Assembly: GCA_934271085.1 (NCBI GenBank)
Contig: CAKQQU010000028.1
Coordinates: 1 to 19,026, forward strand
Source of the DNA: an uncultured Bacillota bacterium
GTDB lineage: Bacteria > Bacillota > Dehalobacteriia > UBA4068
Length of the DNA: 19,026 nucleotides
Direction: 5' to 3'
The position numbers were made by a program, and so were the translations under genes. Of this stretch, positions 1 through 6,260 are shown piece after piece. Position 1 is the stretch's first letter. Each line of letters starts with the position of its first letter. The notes below the pieces were generated by a model, which did no database searches, was not told the DNA's origin, and saw only the letters and a program-made list of their open reading frames with translations.

Positions 1-25
1 GTTATCATCTTCTTGAGGTGATAAC
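1..25 (+). promoter_or_regulatory. Hairpin that includes the ribosome binding site of the first gene
   Basis: Bases 1-10 and 16-25 pair over ten positions (one G-U) around a five-base loop. The 3' arm holds the GAGGTG Shine-Dalgarno sequence of the gene starting at 29. In RNA the fold would hide the binding site; in DNA the same GTTATCA/TGATAAC inverted repeat could be an operator for the XRE protein encoded next to it. The window begins at the first base of the hairpin, so the promoter and any further structure are out of view. Confidence 0.45.
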
Positions 26-28
26 GGG

Positions 29-337
29 ATGTATGAGGATTTTGTAAGAGAACGTATTACGCAGCTTCGGTTGAAAAAGGGTGTTTCTGAATATCAGATG
101 AGTTATGATCTGGGGCACAGCAGAGGCTATATTTATAATATCTCTTCCGGTAAAGCGCTGCCTCCACTCAAAGAGTTTTTTGCTATCTGTGATTACTTTC
201 AGATCACTCCACAACAATTTTTTGATGATTCCATCGAAAATCCGGAACTGATCCAAAAAGCACTGGACGGCATAAAACAATTGGACGAAAGTGATATTCA
301 GATATTACTTGTTCTTATAAATCGTATGGGCCGCTAG
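29..337 (+). CDS. Small XRE-family helix-turn-helix regulator
   Basis: A 102-residue protein that is essentially one Cro/C1-type helix-turn-helix domain. Residues about 8-65 contain the helices, including the stretch EYQMSYDLGHSRGYIYNI, where the recognition helix is expected, and a hydrophobic tail (about 80-100) that could be a dimerisation helix. The ATG at 29 is supported by GAGGTG eight bases upstream. Proteins of this size and layout are common single-domain regulators in Firmicutes, but the target cannot be told from sequence. An inverted repeat over its own ribosome binding site suggests autoregulation. It stands alone: the next gene on this strand starts 425 bp later, beyond a terminator. 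Confidence 0.85.
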   Translation: MYEDFVRERITQLRLKKGVSEYQMSYDLGHSRGYIYNISSGKALPPLKEFFAICDYFQITPQQFFDDSIENPELIQKALDGIKQLDESDIQILLVLINRMGR

Positions 338-418
338 TTACCGACGAATTTACAAAACCGCAGCGGTCATCCATACATTTCACTACTCTATTGAGGATAC
401 CAGGTCTCTGTTTTTAAA

Positions 419-488
419 TTATCTGCCGGCTGAGATTCATGGGCTCATTCATCTGCCGGTCAGGCGGCAGATAAATAGCCCGTCTCAT
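419..488. other. Nested inverted repeats, possible structured RNA
   Basis: This gene-free stretch holds three nested stems: 431-435 with 483-487 (TGAGA/TCTCA), 441-445 with 477-481 (GGGCT/AGCCC), and 451-458 with 465-472 (ATCTGCCG/CGGCAGAT) around a six-base loop. A second copy of ATCTGCCG at 421-428 could pair with the same CGGCAGAT arm, so two folds compete. Together with the terminator at 497-542 it resembles a short structured transcript or a 3' UTR of the XRE gene, but no known RNA family is recognised. It could also be a decayed palindromic repeat. Confidence 0.35.
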
Positions 489-496
489 ATCCAAGC

Positions 497-542
497 AAAA
501 AGAGCAAGCTGCGGTACATTCCGTTTTCAGCCTGCTCTTTTT
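497..542 (+). terminator. Rho-independent terminator downstream of the XRE gene
   Basis: A 15-bp stem (497-511 with 528-542, one mismatch) with a 16-base loop. The left arm begins with five A and the right arm ends in five T followed by CTTTT, so it can work on either strand. It ends transcription from the XRE gene or from the structured element just before it. Confidence 0.75.
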
Positions 543-566
543 CTTTTCATAAAAACTCCTGTTATT

Positions 567-619
567 GATACGGGTGCTCATAAGAAAGTAATTTACCCCC
601 AAATTACGCTTATGGTATC
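567..619. repeat. Long imperfect hairpin
   Basis: Three stacked stems: GATAC/GTATC (567-571 with 615-619), CATAAG/CTTATG (579-584 with 609-614) and GTAATTT/AAATTAC (588-594 with 601-607), closed by the six-base loop ACCCCC. No U-run follows, so it is not a simple terminator. It may be a remnant of a small palindromic repeat or a structured RNA. Between this and the promoter at 701 I see nothing else. The 72-codon minus-strand frame across 414-632 is not supported as a gene. Confidence 0.4.
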
Positions 620-700
620 TGTATGGCGGCAAACGAATGGGAAAAAAGGAATCGCTAAAATACAGGGAGCCACTTATTCAAAACAAGAGGCCCTCCATAG

Positions 701-729
701 TTGAAATATTAATCTTTTCCTGATATTAT
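701..729 (+). promoter_or_regulatory. Sigma-A type promoter of the lipoprotein gene
   Basis: TTGAAA at 701-706, a 17-base spacer, then TATTAT at 724-729 preceded by TGA (extended -10). This gives a start site near 736 and a leader of about 27 bases with the GGAG ribosome binding site. Confidence 0.7.
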
Positions 730-762
730 GCAATTAAAAGTACAAAAAAAGGAGCATGGCAT

Positions 763-1971
763 ATGAAAAAAATTTTTTATATATGCATAACAGCGGTAAT
801 GTTTACTGCCATACTGTCAGGTTGTTCTGATAAAGCACCTGTGCAGCCGGATGAAGGAACTGTGGAGGTAAGCACGGTTGATGAGCTTATTAATGCAATC
901 GAGCCTGCTGCTGACATAACTATCAAGCCTGGTTATTATAATTTGAGCGAATATATTGAAGATATGTGGGAAAACGGCGTAGATAAATGGAATGAAGATC
1001 ACCAATATGTAAAGCTTGCAGAATGTTATGACGGTGTTGAAATTATTATAGAGCGGGCAGACGGTATTTCCATAAAAGGCGGCGGAGCCGATACCGCCGC
1101 TACGGAAATCGTGATAGAGCCGAGATATGCTGCCGTGCTCAATTTTACGGATTGCCAAAATATTAAGCTGTCATCACTCACTATAGGACATACCGATATG
1201 GGTGATTGCTCAGGAAATGTTATAAACTTTACTGACTGCAAAAATATAGAACTCAGGAATATGGATATTTACGGTTGCGGTGTGTGCGGCATTGGTGCAT
1301 ATAACGGTACCAGTAACATGTTTATGTATGACAGCACCATAAGAGATTGCTTTTACGGTCCCATTGAAATATATGGTTGTTCCGGTAGCTTTGAGTTCTA
1401 TGACTCTGTTTTCAAGGACAATAATGGATACAGCTACATAAATGTTTCCCATGATATGACGGTCTCTTTTTACAGGTGTGATTTCGGCATCAAAGAAACC
1501 GAGTATATTATGTTCTCAAACGATATTTATACAGAGGATTGCACCTATAGCCAGGACATAGAAGCAGGCCTTGACATAGATCCAGACTATAATGCTGATC
1601 TTCCCGATTTTGCAAATATGGAAAATGTGGCCTTTGACAGCCAGGTGGTTGCTGACACATCCTGGGTTGGAGCCTATGCGGAAATTCTCGAAAACGATAA
1701 TTCTTTTTATCTGCCCCGTGTAGATGATGATGGCAAAGAGTCAAATGTTTCCATAACAATAAACTCTGACGGAACAGGCGTTATGGACTACTATGATGAG
1801 CGCATAGATTTTACATGGTACTGTGACAGTGACTACAGTATATTGCTGGAAATGAATGACGGAAGTTTCGCAGAAGGCATAATGTACGCTGAAGAAACAG
1901 ATGGCGAAAGACCGATATGGCTGATGCTTTTTGTGGGTGAAACAGCCATATGGATGCATATGGATAAATAA
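763..1971 (+). CDS. Secreted lipoprotein with right-handed beta-helix repeats
   Basis: A 402-residue protein. It starts with a lipoprotein signal peptide: MKK, a hydrophobic stretch, then the lipobox LSGC with Cys21 as the predicted lipidated residue, so it should be anchored to the outer face of the membrane. Residues about 90-260 carry irregular repeats of the type NFTDCxNIxLxxLTI, with asparagines, cysteines and alternating hydrophobics typical of right-handed parallel beta-helix (pectate-lyase-like) folds. The last 90 or so residues (Thr/Asp/Trp-rich beta strands) look like a separate small domain. Such proteins often bind or cut polysaccharides, but no catalytic residues can be assigned. 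It has its own extended -10 promoter and a GGAG site eight bases before the ATG. It is AT-richer than the metabolic genes that follow, which hints at separate acquisition. Confidence 0.85.
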   Translation: MKKIFYICITAVMFTAILSGCSDKAPVQPDEGTVEVSTVDELINAIEPAADITIKPGYYNLSEYIEDMWENGVDKWNEDHQYVKLAECYDGVEIIIERADGISIKGGGADTAATEIVIEPRYAAVLNFTDCQNIKLSSLTIGHTDMGDCSGNVINFTDCKNIELRNMDIYGCGVCGIGAYNGTSNMFMYDSTIRDCFYGPIEIYGCSGSFEFYDSVFKDNNGYSYINVSHDMTVSFYRCDFGIKETEYIMFSNDIYTEDCTYSQDIEAGLDIDPDYNADLPDFANMENVAFDSQVVADTSWVGAYAEILENDNSFYLPRVDDDGKESNVSITINSDGTGVMDYYDERIDFTWYCDSDYSILLEMNDGSFAEGIMYAEETDGERPIWLMLFVGETAIWMHMDK

Positions 1972-2052
1972 CTGAATGCAGGCAATTACAAAACTCGCTG
2001 AACTTATAGGCAACAAAAATTGAAGATATGTTCAACAATGTTTCTTTCTTAT

Positions 2053-2078
2053 GATCCCAGGCTATTTATCCTGGGATC
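2053..2078. repeat. Perfect 9-bp inverted repeat at the end of the small membrane gene
   Basis: GATCCCAGG (2053-2061) and CCTGGGATC (2070-2078) flank eight bases. On the minus strand the hairpin overlaps the stop codon of the gene ending at 2062. No T-run follows on either strand, so it is at best a weak terminator or an RNA-stabilising 3' hairpin between the convergent lipoprotein and membrane-protein genes. Confidence 0.45.
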
Positions 2079-2259
2079 TATGCAAAACTGCGGGGATGAC
2101 CCGACGGGGATCCTTAAGCAGCAGGATCACCAGCCAGATAACCAGGTCCCAATTATTATAGAACATTGCCGTGACGCTCACGATGTCCTTTATCTTTTTC
2201 TTTTTATACCAGCTCACCGTGGAGATCACTGCGGCGAAAACGGTTATCAGCAAAGTCAC
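2062..2259 (-). CDS. Small membrane protein of unknown function
   Basis: About 65 residues. An N-terminal hydrophobic helix (MTLLITVFAAVISTVSWY) is followed by a KKKK cluster and a second hydrophobic stretch (DLVIWLVILLLK), giving one or two membrane passes. The longest frame begins with a GTG at 2268, but that codon abuts the AGGAGG ribosome binding site. The GTG at 2259 lies eight bases after the AGGAGG and is the more likely start. The ribosome binding site overlaps the stop codon of the upstream gene, so the two are translated as a pair. I do not recognise the family. Confidence 0.6.
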   Translation of the reverse strand: MTLLITVFAAVISTVSWYKKKKIKDIVSVTAMFYNNWDLVIWLVILLLKDPRRVIPAVLHRSQDK

Positions 2260-2271
2260 TGACCGCACCTC

Positions 2272-2676
2272 CTAACGAACGACGCTTTCCCGCCCGCTGC
2301 TGCGTTTTTCCCAGGTCCTGACCGCCAGCAGCATAACTCCCCAAACTGCGGTTACCAGCAGCGACATGGAAACTCCCACTGTAGCCATTTCCTGCAGCAT
2401 GCTCTGGGGTTCGGCAGCTCCGGTCAAAAAAGGAAACCAGGCAGTAACTTCGCCGTGCCAGACATGCTCAAAGGCCAGCAGGGCCGAGCCTCCCCAAAGT
2501 AATTTGGAAAGCCAGCCCAACTTACGGGAAAAGGGTATACTGCCGGCAGTATCAGCCACAAGCTCCGGGTTTTCCCGGGTCAAAGATGCTGCCTGCTTTT
2601 CCTCTTTGGACTTTATCCCCTTGCTGATAATAGTAGTGACGACAGCCTCCGCTACAGGTACCAGAAAACAACCCAT
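2272..2676 (-). CDS. Membrane protein of unknown function
   Basis: A 134-residue protein with an amphipathic N-terminus (MGCFLVPVAEAVVTTI), a charged linker rich in Lys and Glu (about 19-30), a hydrophobic segment at about 54-70 (LSKLLWGGSALLAFEHVWHG) with two histidines, and a second hydrophobic helix at about 100-118. GGAGG lies eight bases before the ATG. It forms a two-gene operon with the small membrane protein downstream. The histidines at the edge of the first membrane segment could bind metal or haem, but that is a guess. The family is not recognised by me and no transport or enzyme motif is visible. Confidence 0.65.
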   Translation of the reverse strand: MGCFLVPVAEAVVTTIISKGIKSKEEKQAASLTRENPELVADTAGSIPFSRKLGWLSKLLWGGSALLAFEHVWHGEVTAWFPFLTGAAEPQSMLQEMATVGVSMSLLVTAVWGVMLLAVRTWEKRSSGRESVVR

Positions 2677-2718
2677 AATAATACCTCCTGAATATATTTA
2701 TAAAACATGACTAAACAA

Positions 2719-2753
2719 AAGCGTACTGTTCCCTTCTGGGAAACAGTACGCTT
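2719..2753 (-). terminator. Strong hairpin with U-run, minus strand
   Basis: A 12-bp stem (2719-2730 with 2742-2753) extended by three C-G pairs with one bulged A and a four-base loop. On the minus strand it is followed by TTTTGTTT. It would terminate the DUF3842 transcript ending at 2878 before it reaches the membrane-protein pair, or act as an attenuator in the leader of that pair (ATG at 2676). Confidence 0.6.
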
Positions 2754-2813
2754 CAACGCACATAATAGCCAAATATAAAGCAAGAATAAATTTATCAGGA
2801 TACTTCTGCATCC

Positions 2814-2850
2814 AAACCGCTTTCATAGCGGTTTATCAAAGTTTATCAAA
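2814..2850. repeat. Hairpin plus tandem 10-bp repeat
   Basis: AAACCGCT (2814-2821) pairs with AGCGGTTT (2827-2834) around five bases. Overlapping its right arm, GTTTATCAAA occurs twice head to tail at 2831-2840 and 2841-2850. The element lies between the DUF3842 stop codon and the terminator at 2719-2753. Its role is unknown; a protein-binding site is possible. Confidence 0.4.
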
Positions 2851-2877
2851 TAAAAAAGGCCTTGTCAAGCAGCAAAA

Positions 2878-3282
2878 CTATGCCATCCGGGATATGGTAT
2901 CTACTGCCTCCTGTACAAGCCCACCCAGACTATGCTCACTTACACCCACAATTATATTATCGCAGCGATTCAGGGGAAGCAGTACCCTTTTGGCAGGGCT
3001 TTGGGCTACTGCCAGAGCCATGGCCGGGGTGATCTCCCCCAGCAGCGAATCAGCAATGGCAATACCCAAAGGACCGACTATCACATCTGCCTTACGGCAG
3101 GCAACTATTACCGCGTTTTCTCCTGTAGCAGCCTGATCTGCCCCTGCTTTAAGCATTGCGGCAGTAGCGGCAGCATTAGCGCCCACAGCAGTTACCGCGG
3201 CACAAGGCATTTTCTCCTTGATAGCAGCTATAAGTTGTTTGCCCAAACCGCCGCCCTGAGCGTCGATAACCAGTATTTTCAT
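2878..3282 (-). CDS. DUF3842 family protein
   Basis: A 134-residue protein beginning MKILVIDAQGGGLGKQL, with a glycine-rich nucleotide-binding-like loop right after the first beta strand. A central part (KADVIVGPLGIAIADSL) and an end (NIIVGVSEHSLGGLV) are typical of the DUF3842 family as I know it, which is widespread in Clostridia and has no established function. I chose the ATG at 3282, with GGGAG about eight bases upstream, over the in-frame GTG at 3300, which would place the ribosome binding site inside the gene. It has its own promoter (3321-3349) and is divergent from the GNAT operon. Confidence 0.8.
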   Translation of the reverse strand: MKILVIDAQGGGLGKQLIAAIKEKMPCAAVTAVGANAAATAAMLKAGADQAATGENAVIVACRKADVIVGPLGIAIADSLLGEITPAMALAVAQSPAKRVLLPLNRCDNIIVGVSEHSLGGLVQEAVDTISRMA

Positions 3283-3320
3283 GATATGCTCCCAATGCAC
3301 AAGTAAAATTCATCGTAAAT

Positions 3321-3349
3321 ATCTTATCATTTTCAGCAACAATAAACAA
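3321..3349 (-). promoter_or_regulatory. Promoter of the DUF3842 gene
   Basis: On the minus strand, TTGTTT (3344-3349), a 17-base spacer and TAAGAT (3321-3326) with an upstream TGA (extended -10). The start site would fall around 3314, about 30 bases before the ATG. Confidence 0.55.
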
Positions 3350-3381
3350 GCCTGCAAATAATAACCGCTGCGGCAAATACA

Positions 3382-3410
3382 TTGCCAAAAAATGACAAAA
3401 AAGGTACAAT
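3382..3410 (+). promoter_or_regulatory. Promoter of the GNAT/DJ-1/trxA operon
   Basis: TTGCCA at 3382-3387, a 17-base spacer and TACAAT at 3405-3410. The -10 element ends only six bases before the GNAT ATG at 3417, so transcription would begin at or next to the start codon. Confidence 0.6.
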
Positions 3411-3416
3411 AGGAAT

Positions 3417-4151
3417 ATGATAAACTTTACTGATAAAGAACAGATAGTGCTTGATTACGCAGCCGGCGATCGGGTTTTATATATAGCGCTGGATCAGGCT
3501 GTGCGCAGAGGTATATCCCTAGTGCGTTACGCTGATCAGGATGGCGTGCTGCTTTATGTGCCCTGCGCCGAGACCTGGCTGCTTTCCGCAAAAAATGAAG
3601 ATACCTGCAGAAAGCTGCTGGAGCAGACCGGCCCCGGCCAATGGGTAGTGTTGCATGATATCAGCTACTGGCATATTCTGGAAAAAGCAGGTCTGCGCTG
3701 TTTTCAGGAACCTGCTTATTCAGCGGCTTATCTGCAAAAAACAATTAAGCCGTATACACCGGAAGGCGTGGAGATACGCCCCCTTGCCCCTGAACATTTG
3801 CCTGTGGTAAAAGAAAATTATCTGCTGGAAAATGACGAGGCATATTTGCTGGAAAGGATCAATGAAGGTATGCTGGGTGCATTTAAGGGCAACACCCTGA
3901 TGGGTTTTGTAGGCACTCATGACGAAGGCAGCATGGGCCTGCTGGAAGTACTTCCCCAATATCGCCGCCAGGGGCTGGGCACAGCGCTCAGTACCCATAT
4001 GATAGCCTGGGAACTGGCAAAAGGCCACATACCCTATGATCAATATTTCATCAGCAACCAGCTTTCCCATGACCTCCAGAGCAAACTGGGCTTCAGCTTT
4101 TCCTCCCAGCCGCTGATCTGGATGAAAACACCAGGCGGGGATGAACAATGA
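3417..4151 (+). CDS. GNAT family N-acetyltransferase
   Basis: A 244-residue protein. The C-terminal half (about 118-240) is a GNAT acetyl-CoA-dependent acyltransferase domain: it opens with VEIRPLAPEHLPVVK and has the acetyl-CoA pyrophosphate loop RRQGLG at 183-188 after a beta strand (LLEVLP). The N-terminal 110 residues are a second domain with no motif I can name, perhaps a diverged GNAT half. The substrate is unknown. It is the first gene of an operon; its stop overlaps the next start by four bases (ATGA). The ATG is the only plausible start, yet it lies almost on the predicted transcription start, so the message may be leaderless. Confidence 0.85.
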   Translation: MINFTDKEQIVLDYAAGDRVLYIALDQAVRRGISLVRYADQDGVLLYVPCAETWLLSAKNEDTCRKLLEQTGPGQWVVLHDISYWHILEKAGLRCFQEPAYSAAYLQKTIKPYTPEGVEIRPLAPEHLPVVKENYLLENDEAYLLERINEGMLGAFKGNTLMGFVGTHDEGSMGLLEVLPQYRRQGLGTALSTHMIAWELAKGHIPYDQYFISNQLSHDLQSKLGFSFSSQPLIWMKTPGGDEQ

Positions 4152-4777
4152 CCGTAAAGCAGATACTGTTAATGATACCGCCTGGGTCAGAGCTGTTGGA
4201 GACCGCCGTATTCACAGACATTTTTGGCTGGGATATGCTGGCAGGCAGCAAAAGCTGCCGCCTTGTCAGCGCCGGCATAAATAAAACGCAAACCACGGCT
4301 TTCCATCAGAGCTTCTGTCCGCAACTGCTGCTGAAAGATGCAGATCCTGCAGATTTTGCCGCCTTGGCCCTTCCCGGTGGATTTCCCCGCTACGGGTACT
4401 TCGATGCAGAGCATGATCCTGATTTTTTGCGCATAGCAGAACACTTCATCCGCCAGGACAAACCGCTGGCAGCCGTCTGCACCGGCGTACTGCTCTTGGC
4501 TCGCTGCGGACTGCTGCGGGGAAGAACTGCTACAATTTACCCCGGAGAAAACGGCCGCTGGCAGAAACAACTGCGGCAGGAGGGCGTACTCTTGGCAAAG
4601 GAAAAGCTTTGCCAGGATGCCAGCCTTATCAGCGCCGATGGCCCAGCCTCCGCCCATCTGGCGGCCCTGAGGCTGCTGGAGCTGCTCACCGATGGAAATA
4701 ATGCCCGGCATACTGCCGAAATGATGGGCTGGCCGGATTACAGTAAAGGAGATAATTATGAGCGAACTGACTATTAA
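4148..4777 (+). CDS. DJ-1/PfpI family protein
   Basis: A 209-residue protein of the class I glutamine amidotransferase-like superfamily, DJ-1/PfpI branch. Cys111 in PLAAVCTGVLLLA sits at the nucleophile elbow, Glu18 near the N-terminus corresponds to the conserved acidic residue that activates the cysteine, and a conserved-looking block (SADGPASAHLAALRLLELL) follows. Family members act in protein or carbonyl detoxification, as chaperones, or as isonitrile hydratases; which applies here cannot be read from sequence. Its start overlaps the GNAT stop (ATGA) and its end overlaps the thioredoxin start by 20 bases, so all three are translationally coupled. A redox-repair role next to thioredoxin is reasonable but inferred. 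Confidence 0.85.
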   Translation: MTVKQILLMIPPGSELLETAVFTDIFGWDMLAGSKSCRLVSAGINKTQTTAFHQSFCPQLLLKDADPADFAALALPGGFPRYGYFDAEHDPDFLRIAEHFIRQDKPLAAVCTGVLLLARCGLLRGRTATIYPGENGRWQKQLRQEGVLLAKEKLCQDASLISADGPASAHLAALRLLELLTDGNNARHTAEMMGWPDYSKGDNYERTDY

Positions 4778-5078
4778 TAAAGAAAATTTTGAAGCAGAGG
4801 TTCTTAACTCTGATATACCCGTATTGCTTGATTTTTGGGCAGACTGGTGCGGCCCCTGCCAGATGCTGGCCCCCGTTATCGGACAAATAGCACAGCAATA
4901 CGCGGACAGGCTCAAAGTAGGCAAGGTAAATGTGGATCAGGAAAGGGAATTGGCCGCTGCCTTCCGGGTCATGGGAATACCTACTATAGCCCTGATTAAA
5001 GATGGCAAGATAGCAGATATATCCACCGGATACCGCTCCGCGGAAGAACTTTCTTCCATGCTGGACAGGCTGCTGTAA
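4758..5078 (+). CDS. trxA: Thioredoxin
   Basis: A 106-residue single-domain thioredoxin, the usual family length. The active site WCGPC has Cys31 and Cys34, and Pro75 in GIPT is the expected cis-proline. It is a cytoplasmic disulfide reductase with no signal peptide. AAAGGAG lies seven bases before the ATG, inside the end of the DJ-1-like gene. It is the last gene of the operon and is followed ten bases later by a strong terminator. No selenocysteine replaces either cysteine. A thioredoxin reductase gene is not present in the window. Confidence 0.95.
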   Translation: MSELTINKENFEAEVLNSDIPVLLDFWADWCGPCQMLAPVIGQIAQQYADRLKVGKVNVDQERELAAAFRVMGIPTIALIKDGKIADISTGYRSAEELSSMLDRLL

Positions 5079-5087
5079 ATACCGCAT

Positions 5088-5134
5088 AAAAAAATGCCTC
5101 TGAAGAGCAGTACACTTTTCAGAGGCATTTTTTT
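5088..5134. terminator. Bidirectional rho-independent terminator
   Basis: A perfect 17-bp inverted repeat (5088-5104 with 5118-5134) with seven A at the left end, seven T at the right and a 13-base loop. It lies between the convergent trxA (plus) and selD (minus) and can stop both. Confidence 0.9.
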
Positions 5135-5152
5135 ACTTAATACGGGAAACTG

Positions 5153-6187
5153 CTAACAAACATATATACCAGGTTCAGCTATTACCGTACCTATAATGGA
5201 AGCTTCCGGAATCTCACGGCGCAAGGCAGCCAGCAGGGATTCGGCGTCACCGGCAGATACGGAAAACAGCAGTCCACCGGAAGTCTGGGGGTCACATATT
5301 ATATCCTGAATAGCCAAGGGGACTTCCGGGGCAAAGCGGGCTTTATCGCCCACATAATCCCTGTTGGTATAAGCGCCGCCGGGAACCAGCCCCATTTCCG
5401 CCATATCAAAAGCCCTGGGCAAAACAGGTAAAGCCGCAGCTTCTATCTTCAGGCCCAGACCACTTTCACCCATCATTTCTGCAGCATGACCCAAAAGCCC
5501 GAAGCCCGTTATATCCGTACAGGCATGGATATCAAAGGCCTCACCTATCTCGGCAGCGCGTTTATTAAGCTGCGTCATAGCGGCAATCACCGGAGCCATA
5601 TCATCCTCATTCACCAGACCGCCTTTGGCAGCCGTATTCATAATACCACTGCCCAAGGGTTTGGTCAGGATCAGTCTGTCGCCGATCATAACCCCATTAT
5701 TAAGCAGGATGCGCCGGGGATCAATAAAACCGGATACGCAAAGACCGTACATAGGCTCCGGAGCGGAAATACTATGCCCGCCGGCAATCACGGCGCCTGC
5801 TTCCGCCACTTTGGAATACCCGCCCTCCAGGATACGTCTGACCTCGGCAGGAGACAGGCAGTTGGGGAAGCACAGCAGGTTCATGGCATGAGTGGGTCTG
5901 CCGCCCATGGCATAAATATCGGAAAGAGCATTGGCCGCGGCTATCTGTCCAAAAAGATAAGGATCATCCACCATAGGCGGGAAAAAATCTACCGTCTGAA
6001 CCAAAGCCAGTTGATCGCTGATCCTGTATACGCAGGCATCATCGCTGCTGTCAAAGCCTACCAGCAAATTGGGGTCACTGAATTTGGGCAGGGCTGCGAG
6101 AATATCGGAAAGGACTCCCGGTCCTATTTTGGCAGCTCAGCCCGCAGCAGTAGTCATTTGAGTAAGACGGTTTTTTTTATCAGACAT
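5153..6187 (-). CDS. selD: Selenide, water dikinase, itself a selenoprotein
   Basis: SelD makes selenophosphate from selenide and ATP, the selenium donor for selenocysteine and selenium cofactors. The full reading begins at the ATG at 6187, with AAAGGAG seven bases upstream, and contains an in-frame TGA at 6137-6139 (codon 17), giving 344 residues with selenocysteine at 17. The context is G-Sec-A-A-K-I-G-P-G; position 17 and Lys20 match the catalytic Cys/Sec and Lys of the family. Downstream are DSSDDA (Mg-ATP acidic residues), GGHSI, TDITGFGLLGHA and DPQTSGGLL, all SelD signatures. Reading only from the TTG at 6067 would lose the catalytic residue and 40 conserved residues. A SECIS-like hairpin follows the TGA. 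selD is divergent from the LysR gene. Confidence 0.95.
6111..6139 (-). promoter_or_regulatory. Bacterial SECIS element with UGA (Sec) codon of selD
   Basis: On the minus strand the TGA at 6139-6137 is followed after 11 bases by the hairpin AGGAC-CGGGA-GTCCT (6125-6111): a 5-bp stem and a 5-base loop whose second base is G. The loop G lies 17 bases after the UGA. This fits the known bacterial SECIS pattern (short stem, G in the first two loop positions, about 16-37 bases from the UGA) that recruits SelB. Confidence 0.85.
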
Positions 6188-6225
6188 AGTCTGCTCCTTT
6201 TATACTGAAACTTCTGGTCACTTCG

Positions 6226-6254
6226 ATTATAAAACAGCCTGACCAAAATAACAA
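6226..6254 (-). promoter_or_regulatory. selD promoter
   Basis: On the minus strand, TTGTTA (6249-6254), a 17-base spacer and a perfect TATAAT (6226-6231). Its -35 element lies six bases from the -35 of the divergent LysR promoter. Confidence 0.7.
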
Positions 6255-6260
6255 GGGGTA

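Noticed and set aside
414..632. 72-codon minus-strand reading frame
   Set aside because: It runs through two hairpins and a terminator, has no convincing ribosome binding site or promoter, and its peptide has no recognisable feature.
2831..2850. Start of a CRISPR array or phage attachment site
   Set aside because: Only two adjacent 10-bp copies without spacers, and no integrase or cas gene nearby.
4758..5078. Selenocysteine in the thioredoxin or its neighbours
   Set aside because: The thioredoxin active site is WCGPC with two ordinary cysteines, and no in-frame TGA with a SECIS-like hairpin was seen in other genes of the window.
5486..6208. Long plus-strand frame opposite selD
   Set aside because: It is a shadow of selD and crosses both the SECIS element and the selD start; no recognisable protein features.
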